This document shows, in pieces, positions 42,808-55,700 of a stretch of 64,000 nt of DNA. A model generated the notes under the pieces. That model was not told where the DNA came from. It ran no database searches and saw only the letters and a list, made by a program, of their open reading frames with translations. The first letter of the stretch is position 1. The number at the start of each line of letters is the position of its first letter. The stretch comes from Aegilops tauschii subsp. strangulata (Eukaryota > Streptophyta > Magnoliopsida > Poales > Poaceae). The stretch lies in contig NC_053040.3 in assembly GCF_002575655.3 (NCBI RefSeq), positions 457,670,780-457,734,779 of the forward strand, read 5' to 3'. Made by a program: the position numbers and the translations under genes.

Positions 42808-43413
42808 CTAATAATCCCTCCCGGGGCCAGTATTCCAGCCCCTCGCCAGCAGCTCCCTGGTGCGTAGTGTCTTCCCAGTGCGGATGCAGTACTCCGCCTC
42901 CTCCGCCTCGCAGCGCTTGACGTACCGATCTGCCTCTTACTGGCGGATGACCGCGAACGATCTTGCCATTTCGTTGGGCGTCCACCGGAGCTCCTCATCG
43001 GTGGCACGCTGGAGCTTATCGGCCCATCTCCATGCAGCGACGAGGCGCCCGGCGCCTTTGACCTTCCTCACGAAGTACCCGTCTTCGTACACCTCCTCCA
43101 CACGACGATGCACCCTCCCCCAAAGCTCTGCCACCTCCTTTCTCCAGGCGTCATCACGGGCTTAACAGGCCACCTGGTACCTGGCTTCCTCCTCCGCCAT
43201 CTCCTTCTTGAACACCACTTGCCTAACTTTCTCAGCCGGCGGCAGCAACTTCCATAGACAAAGATTGTACTGGCCCCAAAACCAATCCAAAGTTGGGGGG
43301 TCCAGCGCAACCTCGTCCGGCAGCGCGTAAAGGTCCTCGTCGCTGCTATTCGAGTGAGCGTCCTCAGGGGACGGCGACTCCTCGTCGGCGCGTGGGCAGA
43401 CTAGCGGCGCCAT
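42808..43413 (-). pseudogene. Unknown acidic, Trp-rich TE-associated ORF with two in-frame stops
   Basis: Reading from ATG 43413-43411 to TAG 42810-42808 gives 201 codons in one frame, with internal TAA codons at 43164-43162 and 42939-42937. The N-terminus is acidic (DEESPSPEDAHSNSSDED). A conserved-looking middle follows, with DWFWGQYNLCLWKLLPPAEK and RWTPNEMARSFAVIRQ, and the end reads ADRYVKRCEAEEAEYC. Codon structure is intact on both sides of each stop, so inactivation is by point mutation. The family is not recognised. The broken state matches the neighbouring ORFs at 40088 and 41704. Confidence 0.6.
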
Positions 43414-43786
43414 GGCAGAGATTTGAGAGAGAGAGAGGCGAGCGAGGGGAGGATGCAGATGAGAATGCAGGCGGGACGATGTGAGCAAGGTAGTACTTAT
43501 TGGCAGCCGGAATCTAGATCGACGGGAACAGTACACACGCTGGTCGCCGGAATTTACGAGTACTGTAGTTTGAATTACACATGATTGCCGCAGCAAAATC
43601 CGTGTGTGAACATAATAGCTGACGGCTTCCAATACAGAACCGTGTCTGATTAATGATCCCCGCCACTCACCTACCAAACCTCCAGGCGCGAGATAGAGTG
43701 CCAATCGTGTGGGGGCCGGTTGTCTTGCCAGATCTATACATTTTCTTTTTTGAACACCAGATATTTACATGGTCTGATGATTTTTT
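43414..43786. other. Flank between the decayed ORF and the satellite array
   Basis: GA-rich on the + strand at 43420-43450 (leader of the minus ORF), otherwise unassigned. The satellite starts abruptly near 43787. Confidence 0.5.
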
Positions 43787-46700
43787 AACTCGCACACAAG
43801 TACACAAAAATGGGATTTTTCAAACCGCTATGGTTAGCCGTTGCATATAGATGTAGTTCAAATTTGAATTACGGTCATTAAATGGCTAGAAAATCATTTA
43901 AATGTCTTTAAAAGGTCAAATGACCCTTGAAATTTTCCAAATTTTCACATGACAGTTGTATTGTTCCCTGTTCGTCATCAAACATGCATTGTTCCCTCTC
44001 GGAACCACGAGCCTTCTAGTGAGTTGCTCCGATTTGTGAGGGGTGTATGTCCAAACTTTCGTCAAACATGCCAATTTTTTTACCACATCATCGTGGTGGC
44101 ATGACATTACATAAAGCAAGGTTTCATGTTTCTTGATCATTTTTTTTAATTTTTTGGAATTAAAATGCCATGGCACTCCATGCATACATATGCATGTGTC
44201 CATGTCGTGAGACAAATATGTTTGAAAATTCATTCTAATTTACTGCACATGGAATTAACTCGCACACAAGTACACACATATGATTTTTCAAATCGTTATG
44301 GTTAGCCGTTGCATGTAGATGTAGTTCAAATTTGAATTACGGTCATTAAATGGCTAGAAAATCACTTAAATGTCTTCAAAAGGTCAAATGAGCCCTGAAA
44401 TTTTGCAAATTTGCACATGGCAGATGTATTAGTGCACGTTACACGTAGAAAAAATTTGAAGGTTGTAAGAGGAAGCTATGTCCCGTTCGTCATCAAACAT
44501 GCATTGTTCCCTCTCGGAACCACGATCCTTCTAGCGAGTTGCTCCGGTTTGTGAGGGGTGTGTTTCCAAACTTTCGTCACCCAAGCCAACTTTTTTACCA
44601 CATCATCTTGGTGGCATGACATTACATCAAGCAACGTTTGATGTGTTTCTGATATTTTTTTAATTTTTTGGAATTTAAATGCCATGTCACTCCATGCATA
44701 CATATGCATGTGTCCATGTCGTGAGACGAATATATTTGAAAATTCCTTCTAATTTACTGCACATGGAATTAACTCGCACACAAGTACACAAATATGATTT
44801 TTCAAACCGTTATGCTTAGGCGTTGCATGTAGATGTAGTTCAAATTTGAATTACGGTCATTAAATGGCTAGAAAATAAATTAAATGTCTTTAAAAGGTCA
44901 AATGACCCCTAGAATTTTCCAAATTTTCACATTACAGTTGTAGTAGTGCACGTTAAACGTAGAAAAAATTTGAAGGCTGTAAGAGGAAGCTATCTCCCGT
45001 TCGTCATCAAACATGCATTGTTCCCTCTCGGAACCACGAGCCTTCTAGTGAGTTGCTCCGGTTTGTGAGGGGTGTGTGTCCAAACTTTCGTCAAACATGC
45101 CTATTTTTTTACCACATCATCTTGGTGGCATGACATTACATCAACCAAGGTTTCATGTGTTTCTGATCATTTTTTATTTTTTTGGAATTAAAATGCCATG
45201 TAACTCCATGCATACATATGCATGTGTCCATGTCGTGAGACCAATATGTTTGAAAATTCCTTCTAATTTACTGCACATGGAATTAACTCGCACACAAGTA
45301 CACAAAATATGAGTTTTCAAACCGTTATGGTTAGGCGTTGCATGTAGATGTAGTTCAAATTTGAATTACGGTCATTAAATGGCTCGAAAATCACTTAAAT
45401 GTCTTTAAAAGGTCAAATGGCCCCTAGAACTTTCCAAATTTTCACATTACTGTTGTAGTAGTGCACGTTAAACGTAGAAAAAATTTGAAGGCCGTAAGAG
45501 GAAGCTATCTCTCGTTCGTTATCAAACATGCATTGTTCCCTCTCGGAACCACGAGCCTTCCAGTGAGTTGCTCCGGTTTGTGATGGGTGTGTGTCCAAAC
45601 TTTCATCAAACATGTCAATTTTTTTACCACATCATCTTGGTGGCATGACATTACATCAAGCAAGGTTTCATGTGTTTCTGATATTTTTTTAATTTTTTGG
45701 AATTAAAATGCCATGTAACTCCATGCATACATATGCATGTGTCCATGTCGTGAGACAAATATATTTGAAAATTCCTTCTAATTTACTGCACATGGAATTA
45801 ACTCGCACACAAGTACACAAATATGATTTTTCAAACTGTTATGGTTAGGCGTTGCATGTAGATGTAGTTCAAATTTGAATTACGGTCATTAAATGGCTAG
45901 AAAATCAATTAAATGTCTTTAAAAGGTCAAATGACCCCTAGAATTTTCCAAATTTTCACATTACAGTTGTAGTAGTGCACTTTAAATGTAGAAAAAATTT
46001 GAAGGCCGTAAGAGGAAGCTATCTCCCGTTCGTCATCAAACATGCATTGTTCCCTCTCGGAACCACGAGCCTTCTAGTGAGTTGCTCCGGTTTGTGAGGC
46101 GTGTGTCCAAACTTTCGTCAAACATGCCTATTTTTTTACCACATCATCTTGGTGGCATGACATTACATCAACCAAGGTTTCATGTGTTTCTGATATATTT
46201 TAATTTTTTGGAATTAAAATGCCATGGCACTCCATGCATACATATGCATGTGTCCATGTCGTGAGACATATATGTTTGAAAATTCATTCTAATTTACTGC
46301 ACATGGAATTAACTCGCACACAAGTACACACATATGATTTTTCAAACCGTTATGCTTAGCCGTTGCATGTAGATGTAGTTCAAATTTGAATTACGGTCAT
46401 TAAATGGCTAGAAAATCACTTAAATGTCTTCAAAAGGTCAAATGACCCCTGAAATTTTGCAAATTTGCACATGGCAGATGTATTAGTGCATGTTACACGT
46501 AGAAAAAAATTGAAGGCTGTAAGAGGAAGCTATGTCCCGTTCGTCATCAAACATGCATTGTTCCCTCTCGGAACCACGAGCCTTCTAGTGAGTTGCTCCG
46601 GTTTGTGAGGGGTGTGTTTCCAAACTTTCGTCACCCAAGCCAATTTTTTTACCACATCATCTTGGTGGCATGACATTACATCAAGCAAGGTTTCATGTGT

Positions 46701-49700
46701 TTCTGATAATTTTTTAATTTTTTGGAATTAAAATGCCATGTCACTCCATGCATACATATGCATGTGTCCATGTCGCGAGACAAATGTATTTGAAAATTCC
46801 TTCTAATTTACTGCACATGGAATTAACACGCACACAAGTACACAAATATGATTTTTCAAACTGTTATGGTTAGGCGCTGCATGTAGATGTAGTTCAAATT
46901 TGAATTACGGTCATTAAATGGCTAGAAAATCAATTAAATGTCTTTAAAAGGTCAAATGACCCCTAGAATTTTCCAAATTTTCACATTACAGTTGTAGTAC
47001 TGCACGTTAAACGTAGAAAAAATTTGAAGGCCGTAAGAGGAAGCTATCTCGCGTTCGTCATCAAACATGCATTGTTCCCTTTCGGAACCACGAGCCTTCT
47101 AGTGAGTTGCTCTGGTTTGTGAGGGGTGTTTGTCCAAACTTGCGTCAAACACGCCAATTTTTTACCACATCATCTTGTTGGCATGACATTAAATCAAGCA
47201 AGGTTTCATGTGTTTCTGATCATTTTTTATTTTTTTGGAATTAAAATGCCATGTAACTCCATGCATACATATGCATGTGTCCATGTCGTGAGACCAATAT
47301 GTTTGAAAATTCCTTCTAATTTACTGCACATGGAATTAACTCGCACACAAGTACACAAAATATGAGTTTTCAAACCGTTATGGTTAGGCGTTGCATGTAG
47401 ATGTAGTTCAAATTTGAATTACGGTCATTAAATGGCTCGAAAATCACTTAAATGTCTTTAAAAGGTCAAATGGCCCCTAGAACTTTCCAAATTTTCACAT
47501 TACTGTTGTAGTAGTGCACGTTAAACGTAGAAAAAATTTGAAGGCCGTAAGAGGAAGCTATCTCTCGTTCGTTATCAAACATGCATTGTTCCCTCTCGGA
47601 ACCACGAGCCTTCCAGTGAGTTGCTCCGGTTTGTGATGGGTGTGTGTCCAAACTTTCATCAAACATGTCAATTTTTTTACCACATCATCTTGGTGGCATG
47701 ACATTACATCAAGCAAGGTTTCATGTGTTTCTGATATTTTTTTAATTTTTTGGAATTAAAATGCCATGTAACTCCATGCATACATATGCATGTGTCCATG
47801 TCGTGAGACAAATATATTTGAAAATTCCTTCTAATTTACTGCACATGGAATTAACTCGCACACAAGTACACAAATATGATTTTTCAAACTGTTATGGTTA
47901 GGCGTTGCATGTAGATGTAGTTCAAATTTGAATTACGGTCATTAAATGGCTAGAAAATCAATTAAATGTCTTTAAAAGGTCAAATGACCCCTAGAATTTT
48001 CCAAATTTTCACATTACAGTTGTAGTAGTGCACTTTAAACGTAGAAAAAATTTGAAGGCCGTAAGAGGAAGCTATCTCCCGTTCGTCATCAAACATGCAT
48101 TGTTCCCTCTCGGAACCACGAGCCTTCTAGTGAGTTGCTCCGGTTTGTGAGGCGTGTGTCCAAACTTTCGTCAAACATGCCTATTTTTTTACCACATCAT
48201 CTTGGTGGCATGACATTACATCAACCAAGGTTTCATGTGTTTCTGATATATTTTAATTTTTTGGAATTAAAATGCCATGGCACTCCATGCATACATATGC
48301 ATGTGTCCATGTCGTGAGACATATATGTTTGAAAATTCATTCTAATTTACTGCACATGGAATTAACTCGCACACAAGTACACACATATGATTTTTCAAAC
48401 CGTTATGCTTAGCCGTTGCATGTAGATGTAGTTCAAATTTGAATTACGGTCATTAAATGGCTAGAAAATCACTTAAATGTCTTCAAAAGGTCAAATGACC
48501 CCTGAAATTTTGCAAATTTGCACATGGCAGATGTATTAGTGCACGTTACACGTAGAAAAAAATTGAAGGCTGTAAGAGGAAGCTATGTCCCGTTCGTCAT
48601 CAAACATGCATTGTTCCCTCTCGGAACCATGAGCCTTCTAGTGAGTTGCTCCGGTTTGTGAGGGGCGTGTTTCCAAACTTTCGTCACCCAAGCCAATTTT
48701 TTTACCACATCATCTTGGTGGCATGACTTTACATCAAGCAAGGTTTCATGTGTTTCTGATAATTTTTTAATTTTTTGGAATTAAAATGCCATGTCACTCC
48801 ATGCATACATATGCATGTGTCCATGTCGCGAGACAAATGTATTTGAAAATTCCTTCTAATTTACTGCACATGGAATTAACACGCACACAAGTACACAAAT
48901 ATGATTTTTCAAACTGTTATGGTTAGGCGCTGCATGTAGATGTAGTTCAAATTTGAATTACGGTCATTAAATGGCTAGAAAATCAATTAAATGTCTTTAA
49001 AAGGTCAAATGACCCCTAGAATTTTCCAAATTTTCACATTACAGTTGTAGTAGTGCACGTTAAACGTAGAAAAAATTTGAAGGCCGTAAGAGGAAGGTAT
49101 CTCGCGTTCGTCATCAAACATGCATTGTTCCCTTTCAGAACCACGAGCCTTCTAGTGAGTTGCTCTGGTTTGTGAGGGGTGTTTGTCCAAACTTTCGTCA
49201 AACACGCCAATTTTTTACCACATCATCTTGTTTGCATGACATTAAATCAAGCAAGGTTTCATGTGTTTCTGATCATTTTTTATTTTTTTGGAATTAAAAT
49301 GCCATGTAACTCCATGCATACATATGCATGTGTCCATGTCGTGAGACCAATATGTTTGAAAATTCCTTCTAATTTACTGCACATGGAATTAACTCGCACA
49401 CAAGTACACAAAATATGAGTTTTCAAACCGTTATGGTTAGGCGTTGCATGTAGATGTAGTTCAAATTTGAATTACGGTCATTAAATGGCTCGAAAATCAC
49501 TTAAATGTCTTTAAAAGGTCAAATGGCCCCTAGAACTTTCCAAATTTTCACATTACTGTTGTAGTAGTGCACGTTAAACGTAGAAAAAATTTGAAGGCCG
49601 TAAGAGGAAGCTATCTCTCGTTCGTTATCAAACATGCATTGTTCCCTCTCGGAACCACGAGCCTTCTAGTGAGTTGCTCCGGTTTGTGATGGGTGTGTGT

Positions 49701-52700
49701 CCAAACTTTCATCAAACATGTCAATTTTTTTACCACATCATCTTGGTGGCATGACATTACATCAAGCAAGGTTTCATGTGTTTCTGATATTTTTTTTAAT
49801 TTTTTGGAATTAAAATGCCATGTAACTCCATGCATACATATGCATGTGTCCATGTCGTGAGACAAATATATTTGAAAATTCCTTCTAATTTACTGCACAT
49901 GGAATTAACTCGCACACAAGTACACAAATATGATTTTTCAAACTGTTATGGTTAGGCGTTGCATGTAGATGTAGTTCAAATTTGAATTACGGTCATTAAA
50001 TGGCTAGAAAATCAATTAAATGTCTTTAAAAGGTCAAATGACCCCTAGAATTTTCCAAATTTTCACATTACAGTTGTAGTAGTGCACTTTAAACGTAGAA
50101 AAAATTTGAAGGCCGTAAGAGGAAGCTATCTCCCGTTTTTCATCAAACATGCATTGTTCCCTCTCGGAACCACGAGCCTTCTAGTGAGTTGCTCCGGTTT
50201 GTGAGGCGTGTGTCCAAACTTTCGTCAAACATGCCTATTTTTTTACCACATCATCTTGGTGGCATGACATTACATCAACCAAGGTTTCATGTGTTTCTGA
50301 TATATTTTAATTTTTTGGAATTAAAATGCCATGGCACTCCATGCATACATATGCATGTGTCCATGTCGTGAGACATATATGTTTGAAAATTCATTCTAAT
50401 TTACTGCACATGGAACTAACTCGCACACAAGTACACACATATGATTTTTCAAACCGTTATGCTTAGCCGTTGCATGTAGATGTAGTTCAAATTTGAATTA
50501 CGGTCATTAAATGGCTAGAAAATCACTTAAATGTCTTCAAAAGGTCAAATGACCCCTGAAATTTTGCAAATTTGCACATGGCAGATGTATTAGTGCATGT
50601 TACACGTAGAAAAAATTTGAAGGCCGTAAGAGGAAGGTATCTCGCGTTCGTCATCAAACATGCATTGTTCCCTTTCAGAACCACGAGCCTTCTAGTGAGT
50701 TGCTCTGGTTTGTGAGGGGTGTTTGTCCAAACTTTCGTCAAACACGCCAATTTTTTACCACATCATCTTGTTGGCATGACATTAAATCAAGCAAGGTTTC
50801 ATGTGTTTCTGATCATTTTTTATTTTTTTGGAATTAAAATGCCATGTAACTCCATGCATACATATGCATGTGTCCATGTCGTGAGACCAATATGTTTGAA
50901 AATTCCTTCTAATTTACTGCACATGGAATTAACTCGCACACAAGTACACAAAATATGAGTTTTCAAACCGTTATGGTTAGGCGTTGCATGTAGATGTAAT
51001 TCAAATTTGAATTACGGTCATTAAATGGCTCGAAAATCACTTAAATGTCTTTAAAAGGTCAAATGGCCCCTAGAACTTTCCAAATTTTCACATTACTGTT
51101 GTAGTAGTGCACGTTAAACGTAGAAAAAATTTGAAGGCCGTAAGAGGAAGCTATCTCTCGTTCGTTATCAAACATGCATTGTTCCCTCTCGGAACCACGA
51201 GCCTTCTAGTGAGTTGCTCCGGTTTGTGATGGGTGTGTGTCCAAACTTTCATCAAACATGTCAATTTTTTTACCACATCATCTTGGTGGCATGACATTAC
51301 ATCAACCAGGTTTCATGTGTTTCTGATATTTTTTTAATTTTTTGGAATTAAAATGCCATGTAACTCCATGCATACATATGCATGTGTCCATGTCGTGAGA
51401 CAAATATATTTGAAAATTCCTTCTAATTTACTGCACATGGAATTAACTCGCACACAAGTACACAAATATGATTTTTCAAACTGTTATGGTTAGGCGTTGC
51501 ATGTAGATGTAGTTCAAATTTGAATTACGGTCATTAAATGGCTAGAAAATCAATTAAATGTCTTTAAAAGGTCAAATGACCCCTAGAATTTTCCAAATTT
51601 TCACATTACAGTTGTAGTAGTGCACTTTAAACGTAGAAAAAATTTGAAGGCCGTAAGAGGAAGCTATCTCCCGTTCGTCATCAAACATGCATTGTTCCCT
51701 CTCGGAACCACGAGCCTTCTAGTGAGTTGCTCCGGTTTGTGAGGCGTGTGTCCAAACTTTCGTCAAACATGCCTATTTTTTTACCACATCATCTTGGTGG
51801 CATGACATTACATCAACCAAGGTTTCATGTGTTTCTGATATATTTTAATTTTTTGGAATTAAAATGCCATGGCACTCCATGCATACATATGCATGTGTCC
51901 ATGTCGTGAGACATATATGTTTGAAAATTCATTCTAATTTACTGCACATGGAACTAACTCGCACACAAGTACACACATATGATTTTTCAAACCGTTATGC
52001 TTAGCCGTTGCATGTAGATGTAGTTCAAATTTGAATTACGGTCATTAAATGGCTAGAAAATCACTTAAATGTCTTCAAAAGGTCAAATGACCCCTGAAAT
52101 TTTGCAAATTTGCACATGGCAGATGTATTAGTGCACGTTACACGTAGAAAAAAATTGAAGGCTGTAAGAGGAAGCTATGTCCCGTTCGTCATCAAACATG
52201 CATTGTTCCCTCTCGGAACCACGAGCCTTCTAGTGAGTTGCTCCGGTTTGTGAGGGGTGTGTTTCCAAACTTTCGTCACCCAAGCCAATTTTTTTACCAC
52301 ATCATCTTGGTGGCATGACATTACATCAAGCAAGGTTTCATGTGTTTCTGATAATTTTTTAATTTTTTGGAATTAAAATGCCATGTCACTCCATGCATAC
52401 ATATGCATGTGTCCATGTCGCGAGACAAATGTATTTGAAAATTCCTTCTAATTTACTGCACATGGAATTAACACGCACACAAGTACACAAATATGATTTT
52501 TCAAACTGTTATGGTTAGGCGCTGCATGTAGATGTAGTTCAAATTTGAATTACGGTCATTAAATGGCTAGAAAATCAATTAAATGTCTTTAAAAGGTCAA
52601 ATGACCCCTAGAATTTTCCAAATTTTCACATTACAGTTGTAGTAGTGCACGTTAAAGGTAGAAAAAATTTGAAGGCCGTAAGAGGAAGCTATCTCGCGTT

Positions 52701-55700
52701 CGTCATCAAACATGCATTGTTCCCTTTCGGAACCACGAGCCTTCTAGTGAGTTGCTCTGGTTTGTGAGGGGTGCTTGTCCAAACTTTCGTCAAACACGCC
52801 AATTTTTTACCACATCATCTTGTTGGCATGACATTAAATGAAGCAAGGTTTCATGTGTTTCTGATCATTTTTTATTTTTTTGGAATTAAAATGCCATGTA
52901 ACTCCATGCATACATATGCATGTGTCCATGTCGTGAGACCAATATGTTTGAAAATTCCTTCTAATTTACTGCACATGGAATTAACTCGCACACAAGTACA
53001 CAAAATATGAGTTTTCAAACCATTATGGTTAGGCGTTGCATGTAGATGTAGTTCAAATTTGAATTACGGTCATTAAATGGCTAGAAAATCACTTAAATGT
53101 CTTTAAAAGGTCAAATGGCCCCTAGAACTTTCCAAATTTTCACATTACTGTTGTAGTAGTGCACGTTAAACGTAGAAAAAATTTGAAGGCCGTAAGAGGA
53201 AGCTATCTCTCGTTCGTTATCAAACATGCATTGTTCCCTCTCGGAACCACGAGCCTTCCAGTGAGTTGCTCCGGTTTGTGATGGGTGTGTGTCCAAACTT
53301 TCATCAAACATGTCAATTTTTTTACCACATCATCTTGGTGGCATGACATTACATCAAGCAAGGTTTCATGTGTTTCTGATATTTTTTTGTAGTTTTTGGA
53401 ATTAAAATGCCATGTCACTCATGCATACATATGCATGTGTCCATGTCGTGAGACAAATATATTTGAAAATTCCTTCTAATTTACTGCACATGGAATTAAC
53501 TCGCACACAAGTACACAAATATGATTTTTCAAACCGTTATGGTTAGGCGTTGCATGTAGATGTAGTTCAAATTTGAATTACGGTCATTAAATGGCTAGAA
53601 AATCAATTAAATGTCTTTAAAAGGTCAAATGACCCCTAGAATTTTCCAAATTTTCACATTACAGTTGTAGTAGTGCACGTTAAACGTAGAAAAAATTTGA
53701 AGGCCGTAAGAGGAAGCTATCTCCCGTTCGTCATCAAACATGCATTGTTACCTCTCGGAACCACGAGCCTTCTAGTGAGTTGCTCCGGTTTGTGAGGGGT
53801 GTGTGTCCAAACTTTCGTCAAACATACCTATTTTTGTACCACATCATCTAGGTGGCATGACATTATATCAACCAAGGTTTCATGTGTTTCTGATATATTT
53901 TAATTTTTTGGAATTAAAATGCCATGGCACTCCATGCATACATATGCATGTGTCCATGTCGTGAGACAAATATGTTTGAAAATTCATTCTAATTTACTGC
54001 ACATGGAATTAACTCGCACACAAGTACACACATATGATTTTTCAAACCGTTATGGTTAGGCGTTGCATGTAGATGTAGTTCAAATTTGAATTACGGTCAT
54101 TAAATGGCTAGAAAATCAATTAAATGTCTTTAAAAGGTCAAATGACCCCTAGAATTTTCCAAATTTTCACATTACAGTTGTAGTAGTGCACGTTAAACGT
54201 AGAAAAAATTTGAAGGCCGTAAGAGGAGCTATCTCCCGTTCGTCATCCCACATGCATTGTTCCCTCTCGGAACCACGAGCCTTCTAGTGAGTTGCTCCGG
54301 TTTGTGAGGGGTGTGTGTCCAAACTTTCGTCAAACATGCCTATTTTTTTACCACATCATCTTGGTGGCATGACATTACATCAACCAAGGTTTCATGTGTT
54401 TCTGATATATTTTAATTTTTTGGAATTAAAATGCCATGGCACTCCATGCATACATATGCATGTGTCCATGTCGTGAGACAAATATGTTTGAAAATTCATT
54501 CTAATTTACTGCACATGGAATTAACTCGCACACAAGTACACACATATGATTTTTCAAACCGTTATGGTTAGCCGTTGCATGTAGATGTAGTTCAAATTTG
54601 AATTACGGTCATTAAATGGCTAGAAAATCACTTAAATGTCTTCAAAAGGTCAAATGACCCCTGAAATTTTGCAAATTTGCACATGGCAGATGTATTAGTG
54701 CATGTTACACGTAGAAAAAATTTGAAGGCTGTAAGAGGAAGCTATGTCCCGTTCGTCATCAAACATGCATTGTTCCCTCTCGGAACAACGAGCCTTCTAG
54801 TGAGTTGCTCCGGTTTGTGAGGGGTGTGTTTCCAAACTTTCGTCACCCAAGCCAACTTTTTTACCACATCATCTTGGTGGCATGACATTACATCAAGCAA
54901 CGTTTCATGTGTTTCTGATATTTTTTTTAATTTTTTGGAATTTAAATGCCATGTCACTCCATGCATACATATGCATGTGTCCATGTCGTGAGACAAATAT
55001 ATTTGAAAATTCCTTCTAATTTACTGCACATGGAATTAACTCGCACACAAGTACACAAATATGATTTTTCAAACCGTTATGCTTAGGCGTTGCATGTAGA
55101 TGTAGTTCAAATTTGAATTACGGTCATTAAATGGCTAGAAAATCAATTAAATGTCTTTAAAAGGTCAAATGACCCCTAGAATTTTCCAAATTTTCACATT
55201 ACAGTTGTAGTAGTGCATGTTAAACGTAGAAAACATTTGAAGGCCGTAAGAGGAAGCTATCTCCCGTTCGTCATCAAACTTGCATTGTTCCCTCTCAGAA
55301 CCACGAGCCTTCTAGTGAGTTGCTCCGGTTTGTGAGGGGTGTGTGTCCAAACTTTCGTCAAACATGCCTATTTTTTTACCACATCATCTTGGTGGCATGA
55401 CATTACATCAACCAAGGTTTCATGTGTTTCTGATATATTTTAATTTTTTGGAATTAAAATGCCATGGCACGCCATGCATACATATGCACGTGTCCATGTC
55501 GTGAGACAAATATGTTTGAAAATTCATTCTAATTTACTGCACATGGAATTAACTCGCACACAAGTACACACATATGATTTTTCAAACCGTTATGGTTAGC
55601 CGTTGCATGTAGATGTAGTTCAAATTTGAATTACGGTCATTAAATGGCTAGAAAATCACTTAAATGTCTTCAAAAGGTCAAATGACCCCTGAAATTTTGC

